Positions 43,394-52,054 of a stretch of 64,000 bases of DNA are shown in pieces. Both the position numbers and the translations under genes were made by a program. The notes beneath the pieces are model-generated. The model searched no databases. It saw nothing but the letters and a program-made list of their open reading frames with translations, and was not told the origin of the DNA. The stretch lies in assembly GCA_021773435.1 (NCBI GenBank), contig JAJFKC010000022.1, positions 1-64,000 on the forward strand, in the 5' to 3' direction. How positions within the stretch are numbered: the stretch's first letter is position 1; each line of letters begins with the position of its first letter. Source of the DNA: Porticoccaceae bacterium (GTDB lineage: Bacteria > Pseudomonadota > Gammaproteobacteria > Pseudomonadales > Porticoccaceae).

Positions 43394-43669
43394 TTAACCG
43401 CCACGCGCCACTTTAACGACTAAAATAATGGGCTCTGTACTCTTAATTTCGCAAATAATTCGGTGCACGCCCTAGCTTACTTTATATCCTTCCTGACAAG
43501 CGAGTTTAACGCAACCATCCGCTCCTGGGTTTTCACACAAAGAATTAATACGTTTAAGTACCTTTTGGAAATCCTGATTGGGGATGCAACGGGGATATTT
43601 TATAGCGGGTTTTTTGAACTCACCAGACAGCGCTGTTGACTTGATAGCGATTTCATTATCTACCGGCAT
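43394..43669 (-). pseudogene. Decayed RelE/ParE-type toxin
   Basis: In frame across one TAG: EFKKPAIKYPRCIPNQDFQKVLKRINSLCENPGADGCVKLACQEGYKVS*GVHRIICEIKSTEPIILVVKVARGG*; RelE-like ...GY.V....HRI.YEI...ILVVKV.R. Confidence 0.7.
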
Positions 43670-43864
43670 AAGGCCACCGCCATCAGTCTACGCTTTTGGA
43701 GCACTTCCTTTGATCATTTTATCGTTACAATGAAAGTATCCCCGTAGACTAAGGGCTAAGGCTGGTTCAATTGAGGCGGGGAGACATTTTGAGTTTTCGC
43801 ATATCTAATATGTAAGGCCTCGATCTCACTTTAAATTGGTAGAGCGTTTACCCTAGCCGACCGC

Positions 43865-44269
43865 TTATACCAGGTCACTCAATCCATTAAATACCAACTC
43901 TCTGTAGCCAATAATACCGACCACTTTACCATCGACAATCACTGGTGCACTGGACAGACCGAAGCGGTCAAACAGTCGTGCGCAGTAACGTACATCCATA
44001 TCGGGGTCCACAGAAATCACCGGCTTGGACATAATTTCGTAGATGTTTACCCGGTCTGGCGCCTTATCTTTGGCCAGCACTTTTTTTGCAATATCGGACA
44101 ACAGCAAGACACCAAAGGCATCATTCTCACTACGTTTTTTTACGATAATCACCGAAGCGTTGTTTTCCTTCATGGCATCCAGCGCATCCTTGATAGTGGC
44201 GGTACCATCAAGTTCTATGTGGTTTTTGTGCATAATATCCAGGGCTTTAATCACTTTCTTTTTCATCAC
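43865..44269 (-). CDS. CBS-domain protein (tandem CBS pair)
   Basis: ATIKDALDAMKENNASVIIVKK..., IMSKPVISVDPDMDVRYCARLFDRFGLSSAPVIVDGKVVGIIGYREL; start overlaps PII-like stop by 4 bp. Confidence 0.9.
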   Translation of the reverse strand: MMKKKVIKALDIMHKNHIELDGTATIKDALDAMKENNASVIIVKKRSENDAFGVLLLSDIAKKVLAKDKAPDRVNIYEIMSKPVISVDPDMDVRYCARLFDRFGLSSAPVIVDGKVVGIIGYRELVFNGLSDLV

Positions 44270-44616
44270 AGTAGTTCCTCCATATCATCACTGATTTGTT
44301 TAGCCTGATGGGCTACACCCAGGGCATCTTCGACATCGAGCTGAATAGCGATTCCAGTGCCCGGCTTTTCATCGAATTCGCCGACTCGGGCAATTTCCTC
44401 GAGTATATGACGACTAAGGTGTTCTTCTACCAGTAGCAACACCACATCACGCTGGGTTTCCAGGGAGAGTCCGAAGAAGGTTTTGCTTTTCTTGAGACCT
44501 TCACCTCGCGCATTATTGATCACCGTAGCGCCAGTGGCGCCGGCCTGCCGTGCGGCTTTCATCACGGCATCAGTTTTATCGTCTTCGACAAAAACCATTA
44601 TCATTTTAAAGTGCAT
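44266..44616 (-). CDS. PII-like nitrogen-regulatory-type protein (GlnB/GlnK fold)
   Basis: MHFKMIMVFVEDDKTDAVMKAARQAGATGATVINNARGEG...VVLLLVEEHLSRHILEEIARVGEFDEKPGTGIAIQLDVEDALGV; likely start MHFKM rather than track start. Confidence 0.82.
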   Translation of the reverse strand: MHFKMIMVFVEDDKTDAVMKAARQAGATGATVINNARGEGLKKSKTFFGLSLETQRDVVLLLVEEHLSRHILEEIARVGEFDEKPGTGIAIQLDVEDALGVAHQAKQISDDMEELL

Positions 44617-44685
44617 AATTTCACCTCTACGGATATTAACCACAGACCAAAGGGATACAAACCTGAAAACAAACACGCCATATCA

Positions 44686-45483
44686 TCAAGCACTCTTGTC
44701 CCGTGATTTGTTCGCATAATTAGCTCTAAGCTGTGATAGCTGCGCATAAGCCATCACAGAAATAATAGGGAATAAACTGGCAAAGGCAATTAAGCCGAAG
44801 CCATCAATCAGAGGGTTTCGCCCTGGTACAGTTTCTGAGAGTCCGAGGCCAAGCGCCGCCACCAGAGGAACGGTGACGGTCGATGTCGTAACACCACCGC
44901 TGTCATAAGCCAGGGGCACAATCAGTTTTGGCGCAATCGATGTTTGAACAACCACCAGAATATAACCGGCGATAATGTACCAATGGATGGGATCGCCAAC
45001 GACGATGCGATAGCAGCCAAGGGAAATACCGGCCGCCACACCTATAGCCACAGAAATCCTCAAACCCCAAACACCAATGGCTCCCCCCGAGACCTCGTTA
45101 GCTTTTATCGCCACCGCTATCAGGGAAGGTTCAGCAATGGTGGTGCTAAAACCAATCAGAAAGGCAAACAGGTAGACCCAGTAATAGTCCTGCCAATTAA
45201 CGTCTTTGACTAAGGCCGCGCTGGCATTAACGCCGTGGACAAAGGCCGGATCAGTCAACTGTTCAGCCATCAATCGTCCCAATGGAAACAAACACCACTC
45301 CAGACCGAGGAGGAAGAACGATAAACCGATCAACACCCAGACAAAGCCAACGAGAATCTGGCCAAGATTGGCTGGCTTCTTCCGGATCACCAGAAACTGA
45401 AAGCCAAAAATGATCACCGCTATCGGCAGCACATCTCTAGTCGTCGCAACGATCATTGCCAGGAGCTCACTAATGGCGCCCAT
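44686..45483 (-). CDS. DUF1538 family membrane protein
   Basis: Multi-[69 protein letters not shown]. Confidence 0.85.
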   Translation of the reverse strand: MGAISELLAMIVATTRDVLPIAVIIFGFQFLVIRKKPANLGQILVGFVWVLIGLSFFLLGLEWCLFPLGRLMAEQLTDPAFVHGVNASAALVKDVNWQDYYWVYLFAFLIGFSTTIAEPSLIAVAIKANEVSGGAIGVWGLRISVAIGVAAGISLGCYRIVVGDPIHWYIIAGYILVVVQTSIAPKLIVPLAYDSGGVTTSTVTVPLVAALGLGLSETVPGRNPLIDGFGLIAFASLFPIISVMAYAQLSQLRANYANKSRDKSA

Positions 45484-46217
45484 TAGATAAACATTCCGTA
45501 GGCCAGGACAAATATGATCGGTGTTAATGATGCAAAAGCGATCAGACCAAAGCCATCGATCATCGGGTTACGGCCTTTGATTGAGGATGCCAGGCCGACG
45601 CCAAGAGCGGTGACCAGAGGTACTGTAATGGTCGAAGTTGTGACACCACCCGAATCATAGGCTATGCCAATAATTTCCTGTGGCGCAAACGCTGTCATGA
45701 CCACCACCAGCAGATAGCCGCTGATAATAAACCAGTGGATGGGCCAGCCTTTCAATATACGAATCACACCCATAACGATCGCCAGGCCCACCGAGAATGC
45801 CACTGTCAGACGCAGACCCGTGGCGTATTGTGCTTGAGCGGCTTCGGAGCTTCCAATAATTGCTCCATTGGCAGCCACGCTCGCCGCCTCTGCCGCGACA
45901 GCTATCAGCGCTGGTTCCGCGATGGTGGTGCCGAAGCCCAGGCAAAAAGCAAACAGAGCCAGCCAGAACACACTGCCTTTACGGGCAAAGGCATGGGCCA
46001 TCGATTCGCCAATGGGAAATAACCCCTGCTCAAGTCCGTGGATAAAAAAAGTTAAGCCCAAAGTCACAAACAATATGCCCAATAAAAGTTGCGCAACGTT
46101 CGGCAAAGCTTGCTGCAAAACAAAAGATTGGAAAAAAAGAATCACCAGTACTATCGGCAGCAAATCTCGGACGCTACCGAGTAATGACCGAATGAGTTTA
46201 AGAAGGGTGCTTTTCAA
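45483..46217 (-). CDS. DUF1538 family membrane protein (paralogous half)
   Basis: [67 protein letters not shown]; 1-bp overlap with next gene. Confidence 0.85.
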   Translation of the reverse strand: MKSTLLKLIRSLLGSVRDLLPIVLVILFFQSFVLQQALPNVAQLLLGILFVTLGLTFFIHGLEQGLFPIGESMAHAFARKGSVFWLALFAFCLGFGTTIAEPALIAVAAEAASVAANGAIIGSSEAAQAQYATGLRLTVAFSVGLAIVMGVIRILKGWPIHWFIISGYLLVVVMTAFAPQEIIGIAYDSGGVTTSTITVPLVTALGVGLASSIKGRNPMIDGFGLIAFASLTPIIFVLAYGMFI

Positions 46218-46317
46218 GCAAATTTAACCTTATCGAATACGTTAGCCTTGCGACACAAACAAGCGACATAACACCTAACGATGATTATTTACCGCACACA
46301 GAAATCAGGGTCAGGCC

Positions 46318-47151
46318 CTACATTTTGTAAGCGAGGTTAGCTACCCGCTCAACGATAAGCTTGGGATCAAGATTCTCTGGTACATCACCATAAAGACAAG
46401 CTCTTTCGATAGACGGCACAGCGCTGCCATCCCAGAAAGCACTGGTTAAACCGCCGCCTGTAGGCATGTCCTGCCCCCCCAGCTGGCTTGCGTCGAGGGT
46501 GGCGATCAAGCGGATATCCGCCGTCAGGCCATCAAGGCCCTCGGCCAGTTCTCTGCTTTTCAGGCTCAGCGCAAATACCCAGTCGTAATGCCCGGCTACC
46601 CCCTGGAGAACTTCACAGGCTTCGCTTTCTTCGCCCAGATCCACTTTGCTATTGGTAAAACCCAATACCACCCCGGCTATGGGCAACTCGGCAAAGCCCC
46701 GTAGCAAATCGGCCAGCAAAGTGGCGGTATCATCGAGCATATCGAAATCGATATTGGCGCTGTCTTCGCTCAGCGCGATTAACAATGCCGATGGCGACGG
46801 TAATGCCAACACCACATCGACTTTAGCGCTCAGTTGATGTGACATAGCAGCAATGGCGTCGTTACAAAAGGTTTTGAAACCCTCGTCACCGACGATGGCA
46901 GAAACTTTTTCGCTGCCCTCTTCATCAGCGGCCAGCTCAGCATAGGCCGCAAAAACTGCGCCGAAATCAAATGCCACTACCTGAGAGCCGAGCACTTTAT
47001 TGGCATCGGCCAGCCCAGCTGCGTAGCGCATGGGTTCGCGGTACCAGCTTTCGTGGTCGTTGCCGAACACTTTACGGGCGTAGTCTTCAAACGCTAGCCA
47101 TCGCAATGTAGACGCATCACCGTGTAGCCAGTTTTTTATTAATCCAGTCAT
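46318..47151 (-). CDS. Small subunit of ketone carboxylase cluster (acetophenone carboxylase epsilon/Apc5-like by position)
   Basis: 277 aa, fifth gene of carboxylase cluster; no motif recognised with confidence, assignment is by position and size. Confidence 0.5.
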   Translation of the reverse strand: MTGLIKNWLHGDASTLRWLAFEDYARKVFGNDHESWYREPMRYAAGLADANKVLGSQVVAFDFGAVFAAYAELAADEEGSEKVSAIVGDEGFKTFCNDAIAAMSHQLSAKVDVVLALPSPSALLIALSEDSANIDFDMLDDTATLLADLLRGFAELPIAGVVLGFTNSKVDLGEESEACEVLQGVAGHYDWVFALSLKSRELAEGLDGLTADIRLIATLDASQLGGQDMPTGGGLTSAFWDGSAVPSIERACLYGDVPENLDPKLIVERVANLAYKM

Positions 47152-47218
47152 GCTAATCCCGTAATACTAGCCCGCCTTGGTCACCGACATTTATCTGACC
47201 TATTTTTTTGAGCGCTGA

Positions 47219-49456
47219 TCAAGCCTGTTTCAAGGCAGCCAGCTCAGCCTTCAGTTTGGCGATTTCGACATCTTTAGGATCAGGCATCATCACCGGCACG
47301 ATGGCATCGGCAGGGCAGGTGTTGTCGGGCGTACCCAAATGCAGCACCGTGGGATCGTCCCAGCTGCCGTAAAAAGGCAAACCTTCAGGTGGCGTGGCTT
47401 TAGTCCATTCAGCTGCAAACTCTTTATAGGGTTTTGCCCGAGCCAGACGTGACTTACGCTCCGCTGCGCGGGCTTTATCGGTGGCGTCCTGATCGACTGC
47501 GCCAGTCGCGTAATCCATGACCACGTGATAAATATTTTCAATGGTGTGTTTGGAGACAATTCGGTCGGCCCAATCTTTAACAATATCGGCAGGGTCTCGC
47601 TCTAAAATATCGCCGTAACCACCGCCACCACCCTGAGTGATCATGTACAGCTCACCGGCGTCGGCCAGCTCAAACTGCAAACCTGCATGGTGAGAACTGT
47701 ATGTCGCGTCGGGGAAGGGTTGTTCGTTCATGATCTCGTCAATGGTGAAACGCATCAGCTCACGTTGGTCCTTCATGACTTCGAAAACATTAACGTCTTT
47801 GACCTTACACAGCGGGTAACAACCCGGCGCATAGCCACCAAAAATACCGTAGGTGGAGGGGAATTTGGCACCGATAGTATTGACCATATAACCCCAGGCC
47901 TGAGTGTCTTTGTGGGTGACAATTTGCTGGTAGCCGTGACCACCACGCTGCTTGCCAAAGCCGCAATTGTCGACCATGACCTTGTGGGGAACCAGCTTCA
48001 TCATGGGTACTTCTTCTTCGATCAATTCCTGCTCGCCGATATCAGCCATGGACGCAAAGATGGGGGCAATGGAATGCTCGCCATCACGGGTCGCCCGCGC
48101 GGCACCGCCCATACCGTTGAGGTCAGCACAGACATTACCGACCAGTTCTTTGTGTTGATTAGAGCCGCCATAAACAAAGGTGGTAATCATGTTGTACCAG
48201 CAGGCGACAATATCTGTCGAACGGAAGCCAGCAGAAAACAGCAGTTTTGGAATGGCATTTTGCACGGCAGTAAAGGCCGGGAAGAAGGTCATCATGCTCT
48301 GGGCATTGGGTGCTTCAGGTGAGCAGTTAAGCGCTGAGCCCGGATCAGTTAGTACGGTAATCGGCGCAAACACCGCCTGATTACGCGGCAGATCCGGCCA
48401 CACGAACATCAAGAATAGCTGTGCCAACATGCCTTTCATGGATGCCAGAACAGTATTGTTGGCCCGGTTCAAAAACTCCGGTGAGGAGCCACGCAGATCG
48501 ATAATTAGTTCATCATCCTTCTTAATCACTTCGCAGCGAATTTTAATCAGCACATTTTCACGCAGGGTACTGTCGGCAAAGACATTGGATAGCACCTTGC
48601 CATCTGGCCAGGTTTGCAGACGGCGGCGGACTTCCATTTCAGTGTCGCTCAGGGTACCGCGCACGGTGGCCAGAAAGGCATCAACACCGTAGTCGGCAAT
48701 GACTTCTTCAACGCGTTTTTTGATCCGCAGGCAGGCATGAAACTTTGACTTCATGCCTTCCAGTTGCAACTTGGGCTCTCGCACGGAGTTCTGTAAAAAC
48801 GTGAGTAGATCTTTCCGGAACTCAAAATTCTCGCCGACTTTGAGGGGTGGCATTTTCAGGCCTTCATCGTAAGGGCTCTCTGCACCGCCAGGCATACCAC
48901 CGGGTTCGCAAGCCCCGTTTTCACCTTCGTGAACAATGGAGCCGACGATGCAAACCAGCTCACCCTCGTGAAAAACCGGGATAGACAGACTTTGATCGGT
49001 GTTGTGGATATTGCCGTAGCGGGCGTCGTTGTGCATGAAGATATCGCCTTCGCGAATACCTACAGTGGGGTCATCTTTCCAGTACTTGAGCATAAATTTC
49101 TGGGGATGCTGGGCCAGCACTGAAAATATCAGTACCCCGCCAGCGCTCGACAGTGCCAGATCGCCCTGGCAGGAAAAGATCCCGGCAATTAAGTCACCCC
49201 ACTTGGCACCCGGTGCCGCGCCCATTTGTTCAACCATATCGAAAGATTCATTACAGGCGGTTTGCAGGCGGTTGCGGATCAGGTTGATATCCTCTGAACG
49301 ATCTGCCCAGGCGACGACGGCTGCGGATTCTTGCTCGGTCGGAATAGAAACACTGTGATCACGCATAATCCCGGTGTCTGGCCCCAGGAAGAGTACGTTG
49401 TCATCAAGAAATTGCTCAATGAGACTGCGTTCTGTTGGCGCTTGCTCTTTATTCAT
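47219..49456 (-). CDS. Hydantoinase B/oxoprolinase family protein (ketone carboxylase HyuB-type subunit)
   Basis: DLALSSAGGVLIFSVLAQHP, GDIFMHNDARYGNIHNTD, LIIDLRGSSPEFLNRANNT, GGGGGYGDILERDP. Confidence 0.92.
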   Translation of the reverse strand: MNKEQAPTERSLIEQFLDDNVLFLGPDTGIMRDHSVSIPTEQESAAVVAWADRSEDINLIRNRLQTACNESFDMVEQMGAAPGAKWGDLIAGIFSCQGDLALSSAGGVLIFSVLAQHPQKFMLKYWKDDPTVGIREGDIFMHNDARYGNIHNTDQSLSIPVFHEGELVCIVGSIVHEGENGACEPGGMPGGAESPYDEGLKMPPLKVGENFEFRKDLLTFLQNSVREPKLQLEGMKSKFHACLRIKKRVEEVIADYGVDAFLATVRGTLSDTEMEVRRRLQTWPDGKVLSNVFADSTLRENVLIKIRCEVIKKDDELIIDLRGSSPEFLNRANNTVLASMKGMLAQLFLMFVWPDLPRNQAVFAPITVLTDPGSALNCSPEAPNAQSMMTFFPAFTAVQNAIPKLLFSAGFRSTDIVACWYNMITTFVYGGSNQHKELVGNVCADLNGMGGAARATRDGEHSIAPIFASMADIGEQELIEEEVPMMKLVPHKVMVDNCGFGKQRGGHGYQQIVTHKDTQAWGYMVNTIGAKFPSTYGIFGGYAPGCYPLCKVKDVNVFEVMKDQRELMRFTIDEIMNEQPFPDATYSSHHAGLQFELADAGELYMITQGGGGGYGDILERDPADIVKDWADRIVSKHTIENIYHVVMDYATGAVDQDATDKARAAERKSRLARAKPYKEFAAEWTKATPPEGLPFYGSWDDPTVLHLGTPDNTCPADAIVPVMMPDPKDVEIAKLKAELAALKQA

Positions 49457-49470
49457 AATGTGTGCTCCTC

Positions 49471-51603
49471 TCAGTTGACGCTGTGTTGTTCAAGCCAGGC
49501 CGAGCCTTGCTTGCCCATGGTCAACGACCAACCGGGATAAACGAGATAAGTGGTGTGCGGGGTTTCTACTAATGCAGGGCCATCGATACTGACGCCCTCG
49601 GCAATGTCCGCAATATCGTAGACGTTGGTAGAGACCACACCCTCGGTGCCGTCAAACCAGCAATCTCGGCTGGACGTGGGCTGTACAGCGGCGTCACTGC
49701 TGGCATCACTGGTTTCGAGTTTTACCGCCTCGTGCTCGACATAAGACACCACGCGAATGACGTTAACTCGAATACCCGCCTCCGGTGCAGCACTGCCCTG
49801 GCCAAAACGTTTTTCGTAATTGGTACTGAATAGATCCAGCAGGGTCATCACATCCTGATCAGACTCGATGCGATTAACCGGGCTAATGACCGCGGTTTGT
49901 GCCAGCTGGTTGCCATAGCGCATATCTAGCTCAACACGGGATTTGATATCTTTTTCATCCACACCCTGGCGCAGCAGATCTTCACGACCAAGTTTTTCGA
50001 GATCCACAACGGTGGCATTAAACTCAGTAAAATCTTCGAGAACCTGACGTTCTAATGAATCGTAAAGCATCAGATACAGTGAACGCTCGTGGATATGCAG
50101 CTGGTTCATGCTGCCTGCACCCAAGGCAGAAAAAACCGCACTGTAAGGTGGTATCAAAATACGTGTCACACCAATTTTCCCGGCATAACCGCAAGCGTGA
50201 AGTGGCCCACCACCGCCGTAGGACAACAGGGTGAAATTGCGAGGATCGTAACCTTTAACGGCTACTTCCTTGAATATGGCATCGGCCATATTGGCATCAA
50301 CTTTGCGGCGAATGGCTAGTGCGGCTTCTTCGACACTGGTACCCGTGTGCTCACAAATATGGTCTCGAATGGCACGCTCAGCACGACGTTTACTGAGTTT
50401 AATACTGCCGCCCGCATAGTTTTTCTCATCGAGATAACCGAGCACGAGGTTGGCATCGGTGGTGGTTGGCATTTTCCCACCACGACCGTAACAAGCCGGG
50501 CCGGGATCGGAACCCGCACTTTCTGGACCCACTTCCACGGCGCCCCAAAGTCGGTCAAAACGGGCGATTGAACCACCCCCTGCGCCGAGAGTATGGAGAT
50601 AACTCATCGGTGTACTAATCAACCAACGATCAATGACGGGGTTAAAGTCGTAGAACTTAACACCATCACTGGTCACCAGGCCGATATCAAAACTGGTGCC
50701 GCCCATATCAGTGGCGATCATATTGGGCTCACCAAACTGTTTAGACAGGCTTTCTGTACCTTCAAGTCCGGCGACTGGCCCAGAGTGAATGGTCTGCAAA
50801 GAGTGGGTAGAACTCATTTGCGCCATACCGCAGGAGTTGTGGACCACCAACATCGGACGGTTGTAGTTGTTTTGGCGCAGCACGGCTTCGAGACTGGCCA
50901 GGCCGTGATACATCTGATCATGGAGGTAGGCATCGAGAATCGCGGACATGGTTCTCGCGTATTCGCCCTTACGACCGGCCACACGGTGAGACAGGATTAT
51001 CGGGATCGAGCCGAGTAAATGACTGGGATACTCTTCGAGAATAATGCGCTCGACTTTCTTTTCGTTCTCTGGGTTGACGACGGCGTTGACCAGCGACACC
51101 ACAAAAGCCTGGGCACCTCGGTCGACCAGGCAGCGTACCACCTCGCGGACGTTATCTTCATCGACATCAAAAACTATGTCGCCTTTGTAGTCGACCCGCT
51201 CTTCAATGCCTTCGATCATCGATCGAGGCACGATGGGTACTGGACGTGAAGCCGCGGGCAAATCCTGTTGTTCTCTATCACTCAGGCCATCGCCATATCC
51301 GCGTGCTCGCATCAGTGGCACCGAAAATTCAAAGCCAGAAGTGGTGAGCAATCCCACTTCCGGACCTTTGCGTTCGATCAGCGCATTGGTGCCGAGGGTG
51401 GTGGCGTAACGCACTGCGTCAACCGAGGACAAAGCCTCCTCAACACCGAGGTCAAGCTGCCCACAGGCGTCTTCCAAAGCACCCATAAATCCGGAGGCCA
51501 GATTATGGTGGGTGGTCAGCGCTTTGCCTTCGGCCCTTCTATTATCAAAATCGAGGAAGCAGTCGGTAAACGTACCGCCAATATCTACGCTAACTCGCTT
51601 CAT
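49471..51603 (-). CDS. Hydantoinase/oxoprolinase family protein (ketone carboxylase HyuA-type subunit)
   Basis: VDIGGTFTDCFLD, ATDMGGTSFDIGLV, GPESAGSDPGPACYGRGGKMPTTTDANLVLGYL. Confidence 0.94.
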   Translation of the reverse strand: MKRVSVDIGGTFTDCFLDFDNRRAEGKALTTHHNLASGFMGALEDACGQLDLGVEEALSSVDAVRYATTLGTNALIERKGPEVGLLTTSGFEFSVPLMRARGYGDGLSDREQQDLPAASRPVPIVPRSMIEGIEERVDYKGDIVFDVDEDNVREVVRCLVDRGAQAFVVSLVNAVVNPENEKKVERIILEEYPSHLLGSIPIILSHRVAGRKGEYARTMSAILDAYLHDQMYHGLASLEAVLRQNNYNRPMLVVHNSCGMAQMSSTHSLQTIHSGPVAGLEGTESLSKQFGEPNMIATDMGGTSFDIGLVTSDGVKFYDFNPVIDRWLISTPMSYLHTLGAGGGSIARFDRLWGAVEVGPESAGSDPGPACYGRGGKMPTTTDANLVLGYLDEKNYAGGSIKLSKRRAERAIRDHICEHTGTSVEEAALAIRRKVDANMADAIFKEVAVKGYDPRNFTLLSYGGGGPLHACGYAGKIGVTRILIPPYSAVFSALGAGSMNQLHIHERSLYLMLYDSLERQVLEDFTEFNATVVDLEKLGREDLLRQGVDEKDIKSRVELDMRYGNQLAQTAVISPVNRIESDQDVMTLLDLFSTNYEKRFGQGSAAPEAGIRVNVIRVVSYVEHEAVKLETSDASSDAAVQPTSSRDCWFDGTEGVVSTNVYDIADIAEGVSIDGPALVETPHTTYLVYPGWSLTMGKQGSAWLEQHSVN

Positions 51604-51628
51604 GATTGTTCCCCTTTATAAGTGCGGC

Positions 51629-52054
51629 TCATGGCTGACCTCCCTGTTCCGAACCACTTATGGCTGCCGCATGACGGGCTTTTAGCGCATCAATATCCAG
51701 CTGCAGATCATTCAACGTGAGTGGATGTCCGGGTGGTAAATACTCCACTTCCATCTGCGTGGCGCACTGGGGGCAGTAATATTCAATAATCCGGCACCAG
51801 GCAGGATCGGGCGCGTAGGTGAATTCGTATTTTTCAGGATCGATGGCAGGATCATGAATTTCACTGGGTTCTCGTTCATACACCATCAGCGCTTCTTTGT
51901 AAGGCCCTCGTGCGTTGCCCAGATTTTGATCGCAGCGGCGGCAATGCCAGGTTTCTTTATCCAGATCGATGGCCAGGTATTCGGTAATGGCGACCTTGCC
52001 GTCTTCGATGGTAACGCCACTTAAATCGGGCGTGGCTGCGCTATCTGTACTCAT
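51629..52054 (-). CDS. Acetone/acetophenone carboxylase gamma-type subunit
   Basis: WHCRRCDQNLGNARGPYKEALMVYEREPSEIHDPAI...AWCRIIEYYCPQCATQMEVEYLPPGHP; two CxxC zinc knuckles; 4-bp overlap with upstream gene. Confidence 0.88.
   Translation of the reverse strand: MSTDSAATPDLSGVTIEDGKVAITEYLAIDLDKETWHCRRCDQNLGNARGPYKEALMVYEREPSEIHDPAIDPEKYEFTYAPDPAWCRIIEYYCPQCATQMEVEYLPPGHPLTLNDLQLDIDALKARHAAAISGSEQGGQP

Noticed and set aside
47687-48322. 211-aa plus-strand ORF antisense to the HyuB-type subunit
   Set aside because: Codon-shadow of the conserved minus-strand gene; no motif.
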